Assembly (NCBI GenBank): GCA_947457975.1
Contig: CANGYC010000109.1
Location: 1 to 7,637, forward strand
DNA: 7,637 bases
Origin: Comamonadaceae bacterium
GTDB taxonomy: Bacteria > Pseudomonadota > Gammaproteobacteria > Burkholderiales > Burkholderiaceae_C
Reading direction: 5' to 3'
The notes under the pieces are model-generated. The model had not been told where the DNA came from. It saw only the letters and a list, made by a program, of their open reading frames with translations, and made no database searches. Positions 1-6,547 of the stretch are shown here, piece by piece. Position 1 is the first letter of the stretch. Each line of letters starts with the position of its first letter. The translations under genes and the position numbers were made by a program.

Positions 1-170
1 GCCCCTGGGGGCATGCGCTCTTGGTGTTCAGCCTGCTCGCCTGCTATGCGGTGGACCGCGCGAGCTACCGCGCGCTGGGCCTGTCGGCCTGGCTGCCCCT
101 GCGGGCCCTGCTGACGGCGGTGGCCTCGGTCAGCGTGGCTCTGGGTGCGCTGGCCTACTGGTTGACCTGA
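1..170 (+). CDS. C-terminal fragment of a small membrane protein, possibly DUF3429 family
   Basis: The reading frame starting at base 3 is open from the window edge to a TGA at 168-170 and gives 55 residues. They contain two hydrophobic stretches (HALLVFSLLACYAV, and roughly LLTAVASVSVALGALAYWL at the very end) joined by a loop with several arginines. This looks like the last two transmembrane helices of an inner-membrane protein. The pattern of a tryptophan, then 'LPLRALLT', then a final helix resembles the C-terminus of DUF3429 proteins, which are small membrane proteins of unknown function in proteobacteria; this is a family impression from memory, not a search. The other two forward frames are closed or lack membrane character. 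The gene converges on mutL with only 9 bp between the two stop codons. Function unknown. Confidence 0.5.
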   Translation, partial: PWGHALLVFSLLACYAVDRASYRALGLSAWLPLRALLTAVASVSVALGALAYWLT

Positions 171-179
171 GCCTTCTTT

Positions 180-2045
180 TTAGCGCCCGCGCAGAAAGAG
201 CGCGTCGAGTTCCTTGAGGCTGAGCTGCCGCCAGGTCGGTCGGCCATGGTTGCACTGGTCCGAGCGCTCGGTGGCCTCCATCTGCCGCAGCAGCGCATTC
301 ATTTCTTCGAGCGTGAGTTTGCGGTTGGCGCGCACCGCCCCGTGGCAGGCCATGGTGGCCAGCAGTTCATTGCGTGCCCGGGTCAGCACCTGGTGGTCAT
401 CGTGCTGCGCCAGTTCGGCCAGCACGCTGCGTGCCAGTTCCACCGGGTCACCCTGGGCCAGGGTGCTGGGCACGGCCCGCACGGCCAGGGTCTTGGGTGA
501 GAGCGGGGCCACCTCCAGGCCCAGGGCCTGCAGGGTGTTTGCGGACGCCTGGGCGGTGGCGATTTCCTGGGGCGTGGCCGCGAAGCTGGCCGGAATCAAG
601 AGGGGCTGGCTGGCCAGGGCGGCCTCGTCAAGCTGGGTCTTGAGCCGCTCATAGACGATGCGCTCGTGCGCAGCATGCATGTCCACGATGACCAGGCCCT
701 GGCTGTTTTCTGCCAGGATGTAGACGCCTTGCAGCTGCGCGATGGCGCGGCCCAGCGGCCAGTCGCCCGACGGCAGCTCGGAGGGCTGGGCCTGGGCAGA
801 CCAGCTCGCCAGGGCTGGTGAGGGCTCGGCGGCAATCAGCGCAGCCGCTGCCGGTGCAGCGCTGGGCCACATCGCGGCGAAGTCGTCGATGCCACGGTCC
901 TGCCGGGGTGACAGGCTCATGCCAGTCTGCTGCCAGGGACGGGCGGGACTGGCGACACTGGGCCAGGCGGGTGGCGCGGCGGTTTCAAGGGGCGCGGAAG
1001 CAATGCCATGGCCCAGACCGGCGCGGGGTGCCGCCAGCGCGTTTTCCAGAGCGTGGCGCACCGCTTGGTGCACCTCGCGGCTGTCACGAAAGCGCACCTC
1101 GATCTTGGTCGGATGCACGTTCACATCCACTCGGGTGGCATCCATCTCCACGTACAGGGCATAGAGCGGCTGGCGCTGGCCGTGCAGCACGTCTTCGTAG
1201 GCCGAGCGTGCGGCGTGCGTGAGCACCTTGTCGCGCACGTAGCGGCCGTTGACGTAGGCAAACTGCAGGTCGCCGCGCGCGCGGGCGAGGTCCGGCAGGC
1301 CTGCGCGGCCCCAGACTCGGATGTGCGGGCCAGGCCCGCTGCTGTGGTGGTCCACCACCACCGACTGCTCGGCAAAGGCCTCGCCCATGACGTCGGACAG
1401 GCGCTGTGCCAGTGCGGCGGCCGGGTCGCTGCGGGCGGCGCGCCACTGCTCCATGAGCTTGCCCTCGTGCCAGATGGAAAAGCCCACATCGGGCCGCGCC
1501 AGGGCATGGCGGCGCACAGCCTCGATGCAGTGCGCCAGCTCGGTGGCGTCGGTTTTGAGGAATTTGCGGCGCGCGGGTGTGGCGTAAAACAGCTCACGCA
1601 CCTCCACCGTGGTGCCCACGGCGCGCGCGCCTGGCTTGAGCTCGCCGGTGCGGCCGTCAAGCTGCCAGCCGTGCTCGGCATCGGCCGTGCGCGAGAGTAC
1701 GCTCATGTCGGCAATCGAGTTGATGGCGGCCAGGGCCTCGCCCCGAAAACCCATGGTCTGCACGGACTGCAGCTCATCGAGTGAGGTGATCTTGCTGGTG
1801 GCGTGGCGCTTGAGCGCGATTGGCAGCTCCTCGCGGCGGATGCCCATGCCGTCGTCCTCGATGCGGATCAGGCGCACGCCGCCGGCTGACAGGCGCACCA
1901 CCACCTCGGTGGCCCCGGCGTCCAGGGCGTTGTCCACCAGCTCTCGCACCACGGAGGCGGGGCGCTCAACCACTTCGCCAGCGGCGATCTGGCTGATGAG
2001 TTCATCGGGGAGTTCGCGGATGGCGCGGCGGGGCGGTGAGGTCAC
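180..2045 (-). CDS. mutL: DNA mismatch repair protein MutL, endonuclease type
   Basis: MutL links mismatch recognition by MutS to strand incision and excision. With the chosen GTG start the protein has 621 residues. The N-terminal GHKL ATPase (about 10-340) has QIAAGEVVERPASVV (19-33), the catalytic-type Glu35 and Mg-binding-type Asn39 in RELVDNALDAGA, DDGMG (64-68) and GFRGEAL (99-105). An Ala/Pro-rich linker (about 337-425) leads to a C-terminal dimerisation domain with an intact endonuclease motif, DMHAAHERIVYE (455-466), plus ACHGAVRA (566-573) and CNHGRP (598-603), typical metal-site motifs. QPLLIP (480-485) matches the beta-clamp-binding motif of E. coli MutL. The frame is open upstream to 2159, but homology begins just after the GTG at 2045 (MTSPPRRAIRELPDEL), and earlier starts would run into dedA. 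No Shine-Dalgarno precedes the GTG; a TACAAT box lies 7 nt upstream. MutL of organisms without MutH is known to nick DNA itself, and this sequence fits that class. Confidence 0.97.
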   Translation of the reverse strand: MTSPPRRAIRELPDELISQIAAGEVVERPASVVRELVDNALDAGATEVVVRLSAGGVRLIRIEDDGMGIRREELPIALKRHATSKITSLDELQSVQTMGFRGEALAAINSIADMSVLSRTADAEHGWQLDGRTGELKPGARAVGTTVEVRELFYATPARRKFLKTDATELAHCIEAVRRHALARPDVGFSIWHEGKLMEQWRAARSDPAAALAQRLSDVMGEAFAEQSVVVDHHSSGPGPHIRVWGRAGLPDLARARGDLQFAYVNGRYVRDKVLTHAARSAYEDVLHGQRQPLYALYVEMDATRVDVNVHPTKIEVRFRDSREVHQAVRHALENALAAPRAGLGHGIASAPLETAAPPAWPSVASPARPWQQTGMSLSPRQDRGIDDFAAMWPSAAPAAAALIAAEPSPALASWSAQAQPSELPSGDWPLGRAIAQLQGVYILAENSQGLVIVDMHAAHERIVYERLKTQLDEAALASQPLLIPASFAATPQEIATAQASANTLQALGLEVAPLSPKTLAVRAVPSTLAQGDPVELARSVLAELAQHDDHQVLTRARNELLATMACHGAVRANRKLTLEEMNALLRQMEATERSDQCNHGRPTWRQLSLKELDALFLRGR

Positions 2046-2052
2046 GGCCGGG

Positions 2053-2058
2053 ATTGTA
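2053..2058 (-). promoter_or_regulatory. Candidate -10 box for mutL
   Basis: On the minus strand the sequence reads TACAAT, five of six matches to the sigma-70 -10 consensus, then 7 nt, then the mutL GTG start. A transcript starting about 7 nt after the box would begin at or next to the start codon. No good TTGACA-like -35 was found at 16-18 nt spacing, so this rests on the -10 alone. Confidence 0.45.
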
Positions 2059-2070
2059 GGAGGCCCATGC

Positions 2071-2076
2071 CAGAAT
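2071..2076 (+). promoter_or_regulatory. Candidate -10 box for dedA
   Basis: CAGAAT lies 8 nt before the dedA ATG at 2085 and 12 bp from the oppositely oriented mutL -10 candidate. It has four of six consensus matches (A2, A4 or A5 and final AT positions). No clear -35 is visible. A competing signal is AGGAGG at 2058-2063, which lies 3 nt before an in-frame ATG at 2067 (too close) and 21 nt before 2085 (too far). Confidence 0.3.
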
Positions 2077-2084
2077 CCTGCCCC

Positions 2085-2726
2085 ATGGAACTGGTGACTT
2101 TTCTGATCGACTTCATCCTGCACGTGGACCGCTACCTGGAGGCCTTCACGCGCGACCACGGCACCTGGGTCTACGCCCTGTTGTTTGCCATCGTGTTTGT
2201 GGAGACGGGCCTGGTCATCATGCCGTTCCTGCCGGGCGACTCACTGCTGTTCATCACCGGGGCATTGGCCGGTGCAGGCCTGCTGAACTTGCCCTTGGTG
2301 ATGGCTCTGCTGCTGGTGGCCGCCATCCTGGGCGACCAGTGCAATTACCTGATTGGTCGCCACTTCGGCCCCCAGGTGTTCCAGTGGCCAAACTCACGAT
2401 TTTTTAACCGCCAGGCCTTCGAGCAGGCGCATGCCTTTTATGAGCGTTATGGCGGCATCACGATCGTGATTGCGCGCTTCATGCCCTTTATCCGCACCTT
2501 CGCGCCTTTTGTGGCGGGCGTGGCCGAGATGGACCGCGGCAAATTCACTGCCTACAACGTGGGCGGTGCGCTGCTGTGGGTGGTGGGCCTGTGCGGCGCG
2601 GGTTACCTCTTTGGCAACCTGGCCTGGGTGCAGCAGCACCTGAGCAAGATCATCTGGGCCCTGATCATCGTGCCGGGCCTGCTGGCCCTGCTGGGCGCCT
2701 GGCGCGCCCGCCGCAGCGCTGCTTGA
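2085..2726 (+). CDS. dedA: DedA family inner-membrane protein
   Basis: This is a 213-residue polytopic membrane protein of the DedA (SNARE-associated / VTT) superfamily. Members are needed for membrane-potential homeostasis and envelope integrity, and some recycle undecaprenyl phosphate across the membrane. Family landmarks are clear: ETGLVIMPFLPGDSLLF (40-56), GDQCNYLIGRHFG (83-95), ARFMPFIRTFAPFVAG (130-145) and a later YNVGGALLWV helix. Glu40, Asp52, Arg131 and Arg137 fall at the positions of functionally essential charged residues in E. coli YqjA. The N-terminus MELVTFLIDFILHVDRYL aligns without gaps to E. coli DedA as I recall it, which supports ATG 2085 over the in-frame ATG at 2067 (six more residues, AGGAGG only 3 nt away). 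The length is close to E. coli DedA (219). It is divergent from mutL and convergent with amiC, with 21 bp between stop codons. The transported substrate cannot be read from sequence. Confidence 0.94.
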   Translation: MELVTFLIDFILHVDRYLEAFTRDHGTWVYALLFAIVFVETGLVIMPFLPGDSLLFITGALAGAGLLNLPLVMALLLVAAILGDQCNYLIGRHFGPQVFQWPNSRFFNRQAFEQAHAFYERYGGITIVIARFMPFIRTFAPFVAGVAEMDRGKFTAYNVGGALLWVVGLCGAGYLFGNLAWVQQHLSKIIWALIIVPGLLALLGAWRARRSAA

Positions 2727-2747
2727 GCGCCGGCCACTGTCTGAGCC

Positions 2748-4052
2748 TCACATGGGGCGGTTGCGAGCCAGCGGCGGATTGCGCGCGAAGTAGCGCTCGA
2801 TACCGCGCATCAGCGCGTCGGCGAGCTGGGTTTGGAAGGCCGGGTTGCGCAGCCGGATTTCCTCGTCCGGGTTGCTGATGAAGGCGGTCTCCACCAGCAC
2901 GCTGGGAATGTCCGGCGCCTTGAGCACCGCAAAGCCAGCCTGCTCCACGCGGAGCTTGTGCAGCTTGCCCACGCGGCCGATCTCCCCCAGCATGGCGCCG
3001 CCCAATTGCAGGCTGTCGTTGATCTGCGCCGTGGTGCTCATGTCCAGCAGCGCCTGGCGCACGGCGTTGTCGCGCACGGGGATGTTCACGCCGCCCACGC
3101 CGTCGGCCGCGTTTTCCTTGTCGGCCAGCCAGCGTGCGGCGTTGCTGGTAGCGCCGCGCTCGCTGAGCACGAACACGCTGGCGCCCTGGGGTCGGGGGGT
3201 GAAGAAGGCATCGGCGTGGATACTGATGAAGAGGTCGGCCTGCACGCGCCTGGCCTTTTGCACGCGCACGTGCAGGGGCACGAAGAAGTCGCCGTCGCGG
3301 GTGAGGTAGGCGCGCATGTTGGGCCGGGCATTGATGCGCTCGCGCAGCAGCTGGGCCACCTGCAGCACCACGTCTTTCTCGCGGGTGCCGCCTGGGCCGA
3401 TGGCGCCCGGATCCTCGCCACCATGGCCCGGGTCCAGCGCCACGATGATGAGCCGGTCGGTCTTGTTTCCTGCCGCACCCTGCGGCTGGGTTTGGGCGCT
3501 GCGCCTGGCCTGCTCGGCCATCAGTTCACCCAGGGGGTCTGCTGGCGGCTCCGTGGCCATGCTTTCGGTTCGGCCACGGGCCTGGAGTTTCTCGGCGATC
3601 AGGGCTTCGAGCGGGTCCTGCGCCACCGTGGGATAAAGGTCCATCACCAGTCGGTGCTGATAGGGCTCAACCGGCTTGAGGCTGAACACCTGGGGCGCCA
3701 CCGCCTGCTTGAGGTCGATCACCAGACGCACCACGCCCGGTGCGTTCTGACCGACTCGGATGCCCGCGATGTTCGGGTCGTCTGCCTTGACCTTGGCCAC
3801 CAGCTCCCTGAGTGCCGGCTGCAGTTCCAGGCCTGTGATGTCCACGGCCAGGCGGGGAGGGTCGGCAATCAGGATGTGCCGCGCCCGGATCGGCTCATTG
3901 GATTCCAGCGTGACCCGGGTGTAGTCCTTGGCGGGCCAGACGCGCACGGCCAGGATCTCGGCGCCATAGGCGATTTCGCGCGCGCCCAGCAAGAGCACCA
4001 CGCCACCGGCCTGGAGCAGGCGGCGCCGCTGGCGGTCGGGCCGGGTGCTCAT
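2748..4052 (-). CDS. amiC: N-acetylmuramoyl-L-alanine amidase AmiC, Tat-exported
   Basis: This is a periplasmic zinc amidase that cuts the bond between N-acetylmuramic acid and the stem peptide, splitting septal peptidoglycan at division. The protein has 434 residues. The N-terminus carries a twin-arginine-type signal (RRRLLQ at 9-14, hydrophobic core 15-24, probable cleavage near AYG-A/E at 31-32). An AMIN domain (about 33-140), which targets the septum, is followed by a Gln/Ala-rich linker and an Amidase_3 domain (about 201-420). The four zinc/catalytic residues are visible: His210 in DPGHGG, Glu225 in REKDV, His279 in SIHADA and Glu388 in VETAFISN. The insert at about 313-365 corresponds to the autoinhibitory helix region that activators such as NlpD displace in E. 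coli. The start codon overlaps the tsaE stop as ATGA, implying translational coupling; no strong Shine-Dalgarno is present. The locus position matches enterobacterial amiB, but the Tat-like signal favours the name AmiC. AmiB and AmiC share this domain plan, so the choice of symbol is less sure than the function. Confidence 0.95.
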   Translation of the reverse strand: MSTRPDRQRRRLLQAGGVVLLLGAREIAYGAEILAVRVWPAKDYTRVTLESNEPIRARHILIADPPRLAVDITGLELQPALRELVAKVKADDPNIAGIRVGQNAPGVVRLVIDLKQAVAPQVFSLKPVEPYQHRLVMDLYPTVAQDPLEALIAEKLQARGRTESMATEPPADPLGELMAEQARRSAQTQPQGAAGNKTDRLIIVALDPGHGGEDPGAIGPGGTREKDVVLQVAQLLRERINARPNMRAYLTRDGDFFVPLHVRVQKARRVQADLFISIHADAFFTPRPQGASVFVLSERGATSNAARWLADKENAADGVGGVNIPVRDNAVRQALLDMSTTAQINDSLQLGGAMLGEIGRVGKLHKLRVEQAGFAVLKAPDIPSVLVETAFISNPDEEIRLRNPAFQTQLADALMRGIERYFARNPPLARNRPM

Positions 4053-4576
4053 GTGCAGGCGGCCACCAGGGCGTCACCCCGGAGGCTGAAGCTGTGTAGA
4101 GCCACCTGGCGAGGTCCTTCGGCCTGCTCGCCGTCGTGGGCCTGGCTGTGGATCTCAATCACCAGGTCGGGCGTGGGCAGCCGGCCCTGGGCCTTGTCGG
4201 GCCACTCCACGAGCTGGAAGCCGGGCGCGGCGAATACATCGCGAAAGCCCGCTTCCTCCCATTCGTCGGGATCTTTGAAGCGGTAGAAGTCGAAGTGGGC
4301 AATGGCCAGTGCAACGCCCTCCAGCAGCACTTGGTAGGTCTCCACCACGGCATAAGTGGGGCTTTTGATGCGGCCGACCACGCCCAAGGCATGCAGCAGG
4401 TGGCGTGCGAAGGTGGTTTTGCCGGCGCCCAGGTTGCCGCGCAGCTCAATCAGCGCATTGCCGGCAGGCTCAAGCGCGCGCAGGGCCTGAGCCAGCCGCT
4501 GGGCAAAGGCCTCGGTGCCGCGCTCGTGCTGCCAGACCGTGCTTCCTACAATGCCAGGATGATCCAGGGCGGCCAT
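4049..4576 (-). CDS. tsaE: tRNA t6A37 biosynthesis ATPase TsaE
   Basis: TsaE is the small P-loop ATPase that works with TsaB and TsaD (after TsaC makes threonylcarbamoyl-AMP) to place threonylcarbamoyl on A37 of ANN-decoding tRNAs in the cytoplasm; the pathway is generally essential in bacteria. With ATG 4576 the protein is 175 residues, within the usual size range. It shows the Walker A motif GNLGAGKTT (47-55), KSPTY (71-75), the Walker B-like HFDFYR (94-99) and LVEWP (122-126), all TsaE hallmarks. The frame extends upstream to another ATG at 4627, but that would add 17 residues rich in Arg/Pro and deepen the overlap with queG, so it is disfavoured. No ATG, GTG or TTG start lies between 4576 and the conserved core, so the overlap with queG seems real. 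Neither start has a convincing Shine-Dalgarno sequence. The gene is cotranscribed with amiC through the ATGA junction. Confidence 0.95.
   Translation of the reverse strand: MAALDHPGIVGSTVWQHERGTEAFAQRLAQALRALEPAGNALIELRGNLGAGKTTFARHLLHALGVVGRIKSPTYAVVETYQVLLEGVALAIAHFDFYRFKDPDEWEEAGFRDVFAAPGFQLVEWPDKAQGRLPTPDLVIEIHSQAHDGEQAEGPRQVALHSFSLRGDALVAACT
4547..4552 (+). promoter_or_regulatory. Candidate -10 box for queG
   Basis: TACAAT, five of six matches to the sigma-70 -10 consensus, is separated by six bases (GCCAGG) from the queG ATG at 4559. Transcription from it would begin at or beside the ATG. The box lies inside the tsaE coding sequence on the opposite strand. A matching -35 is not evident. 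Confidence 0.45.
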
Positions 4577-5632
4577 GAATTCGTGTCTTTGATTCGGGAG
4601 TGGGCGAGGGCGCTGGGATTTTCTCAAATCGGCGTCGCCGGCGTGGACTTGCGTTCGGCAGAGCCTGGATTATCGGCCTGGCTGGCCGCAGGTTTTCATG
4701 GCCAGATGGATTACATGGCCGCCCACGGCATGAAGCGGGCCCGACCGGCCGAATTGCTGCCCGGCACCGTGAGCGTGATCACCGCGCGCATGGACTACCT
4801 GCCGCGCCAGGCCCCGGCCGACTGGGCCGAGCGAGAACTCCAACGCCTTCAGCGCCCGGGCGAGGCTGTGGTGTCGGTTTACGCCCGGGGCCGGGATTAC
4901 CACAAGGTGCTGCGATCTCGCCTGGCCCAGCTGGGTGAGCGCATCGCCGCCCAGGTGCAGCCCCTGGGTTATCGGGCATTTACCGATTCGGCCCCCGTGA
5001 TGGAGGCCGAGCTCGCCGCCCGCAGCGGTTTGGGCTGGCGCGGCAAGCACACCCTGGTGCTGCACCGGGAGGCCGGCTCGATGTTTTTTCTGGGCGAGAT
5101 CTTCCTGGACATGCCGCTGCCGCCCACCGAGCCGGTGGAGGCGCACTGCGGCAGCTGCAGCGCTTGCATGGACCTGTGCCCGACCGGTGCCATCGTGGGG
5201 CCGCAGCGCCTGGATGCCCGGCGCTGTATTTCCTACCTGACCATCGAGCACGCAGGGCCCATTCCCGAGGAGCTGCGCCCGCTCATGGGCAACCGCATCT
5301 ACGGCTGCGACGACTGCCAGTTGGTCTGCCCCTGGAACAAGTTCGCCCAGCGCAGTGCGCTGCCCGATTTCGACGAGCGTGCGCCCCTGAGCGGCCAGAC
5401 CTTGCTGACGCTATGGCGCTGGACCGAGGAGGATTTCTTGCGCCACACCGAGGGCAGCCCAATCCGGCGCATCGGCCATGAACGCTGGCTGCGTAACCTG
5501 GCCGTAGCCCTGGGCAATGCCCGCTCAGCCCCGGGCGCGGACCGCCAGGCCCTGGGTGAGGCCCTTCGGGAGCGCCTGGACCACCCGAGCGCGCTGGTGC
5601 GAGAGCACCTGCACTGGGCGCTGGCGCAGTGA
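4559..5632 (+). CDS. queG: Epoxyqueuosine reductase QueG
   Basis: QueG reduces epoxyqueuosine to queuosine at wobble position 34 of GUN-anticodon tRNAs (Tyr, His, Asn, Asp), using cobalamin and two [4Fe-4S] clusters; it is the last step of queuosine synthesis. The protein has 357 residues. The N-terminal cobalamin-binding region includes GFSQIG, HGMKRARPAELLPGT (56-70) and TDSAPVMEAELAARSGLGW (142-160), with Asp143 at the position of the proposed catalytic Asp. The ferredoxin-like domain has CGSCSACMDLCP (197-208) and CDDCQLVCPWN (250-260), with Cys223 as a further ligand. The C-terminus (about 300-357) is helical and HEAT-like. The frame is open back to 4136, antisense to tsaE, but homology to E. 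coli QueG begins close to ATG 4559. A GTG at 4583 would avoid overlap with tsaE but leaves the N-terminal helix short. The gene overlaps tsaE head to head by 18 bp, and its stop directly abuts that of the next gene. Confidence 0.97.
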   Translation: MIQGGHEFVSLIREWARALGFSQIGVAGVDLRSAEPGLSAWLAAGFHGQMDYMAAHGMKRARPAELLPGTVSVITARMDYLPRQAPADWAERELQRLQRPGEAVVSVYARGRDYHKVLRSRLAQLGERIAAQVQPLGYRAFTDSAPVMEAELAARSGLGWRGKHTLVLHREAGSMFFLGEIFLDMPLPPTEPVEAHCGSCSACMDLCPTGAIVGPQRLDARRCISYLTIEHAGPIPEELRPLMGNRIYGCDDCQLVCPWNKFAQRSALPDFDERAPLSGQTLLTLWRWTEEDFLRHTEGSPIRRIGHERWLRNLAVALGNARSAPGADRQALGEALRERLDHPSALVREHLHWALAQ

Positions 5633-6541
5633 TCAGCGGTCGGCCAGGCCCATGGCAAAGGGCAAGCTGAGCAACCCGGCCAGGGTGGAGAGTGTCACCA
5701 GGCCCGCCACCATGGGGCCGTTGTAGCCCATGCGCGCGGCCAGCACGTAGGCGCTGGAGGCCGTGGGCAGGGCGGAAAAAGCCAGCAGCACCGTGGCCTG
5801 TACAGGCGCCAGGTTCAGCAGGCGCCCCACACCAAAGGCGACCAGGGGCAGCAGGAAGTGTTTGATGGTCAGCAAGCTCACCGCCAGGGTCTTGGCATGG
5901 GCCAAGGTGCCCAGGCGCATGCCCGCGCCGGCGGCCATCAGGCCTAGCACCAGGGAGCTCGCGCCCAGCCGGCCCACGCTGGGTTCGAGCCAGGTGGGCA
6001 GCCGAAAGCCCAGGAGGTTGGCCAGCAGCCCCGAGGCCGTGGCGATGATCAGCGGGTTGCGCAGCAACTCCCGACCGAAGTGGCGCTGCGCGTGCCGCGC
6101 CATGGGCCAGACCGCGCCGATGTTGAAGATGGGCACGCACACGCCGATGAGCACCGCGATCAGCAGCAGGCCCTGCGCGCCGGCCAGGCGTTCGGCCATG
6201 GCCAAGCCGATGAAGGAGTTGAAGCGAAAGCCGATCTGCGCCGCCGCCGCATGGTCGCGCACGTCGATGCGGCGACCCACCCAGGGCAGCCAGGGCAGGG
6301 CATACGACAGGCCAATGCCCGCCGCCGCCACCGCCAGCCCGCCCACGATGAGGTTGGAGGCGGCCAGCAGGTCCAGCGGGCTCTTTACGATGGAGTGAAA
6401 GAGCAGGACCGGGAAGAGGAAAAAATAGACCAGTCTTTCGACCGGTTCCCAGACCGAGCGATCGAGCGCGGTGTAGCGGCAGATCAGGTAGCCGCACAGA
6501 ATCAGGGAGAAGTCGGGCAGCAGCAGTTGCAGGTAGCTCAC
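5633..6541 (-). CDS. AEC family permease (auxin efflux carrier-like transporter)
   Basis: This is a 302-residue integral membrane protein of the AEC family (PF03547). Bacterial members are associated with export or exchange of small carboxylates such as malate and malonate, but most substrates are unknown. I count ten hydrophobic segments, at about 5-22, 34-52, 63-82, 100-120, 124-145, 161-178, 193-210, 217-240, 246-268 and 276-298. Family-type signatures are RFNSFIGLAMAE (106-117) in helix 4, RNPLIIATASGLL (161-173) at the start of the second half, and ALPTASSAYVLAARMGYN (257-274) in helix 9, with helix-breaking Pro and small residues expected in the broken helices. Two consecutive GTG codons (6544 and 6541) could start translation. 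I chose 6541 because TATTCT lies 6 nt upstream of it. No Shine-Dalgarno is present. The gene converges on queG with zero spacing and diverges from a Bug-type receptor, which is compatible with carboxylate transport but proves no shared substrate. Confidence 0.9.
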   Translation of the reverse strand: MSYLQLLLPDFSLILCGYLICRYTALDRSVWEPVERLVYFFLFPVLLFHSIVKSPLDLLAASNLIVGGLAVAAAGIGLSYALPWLPWVGRRIDVRDHAAAAQIGFRFNSFIGLAMAERLAGAQGLLLIAVLIGVCVPIFNIGAVWPMARHAQRHFGRELLRNPLIIATASGLLANLLGFRLPTWLEPSVGRLGASSLVLGLMAAGAGMRLGTLAHAKTLAVSLLTIKHFLLPLVAFGVGRLLNLAPVQATVLLAFSALPTASSAYVLAARMGYNGPMVAGLVTLSTLAGLLSLPFAMGLADR

Positions 6542-6547
6542 CACCTG

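Noticed and set aside
1342..1362. Near-perfect inverted repeat of GTGGTGG / CCACCAC inside mutL
   Set aside because: It arises from consecutive Val and His codons (VVVDHH) in the coding frame and has no operator context.
2046..2159. N-terminal extension of the mutL frame to 2159
   Set aside because: The extra 38 residues have no MutL character and overlap the dedA start. The GTG at 2045 lies directly before the conserved region.
2312..2319. GCTGGTGG, the E. coli Chi sequence, here and at a few other sites in coding regions
   Set aside because: It arises from common Leu-Val codons, and Chi specificity is not established for this bacterial group.
2727..2747. Search for a bidirectional terminator between dedA and amiC
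   Set aside because: The 21-bp gap has no hairpin followed by a T or A run; the nearby palindrome GCAGCGCTGC (2714-2723) has no loop or T tract.
2832..4286. Long plus-strand open frame of 484 codons across amiC
   Set aside because: It is antisense to a clearly conserved amidase, is rich in His/Ala/Gly as expected from the mirrored codon bias, and shows no recognisable domain or ribosome binding site.
4136..4558. Upstream extension of the queG frame
   Set aside because: It is antisense to TsaE core motifs, and QueG homology begins at about 4559. The open frame reflects lack of AT-rich stops.
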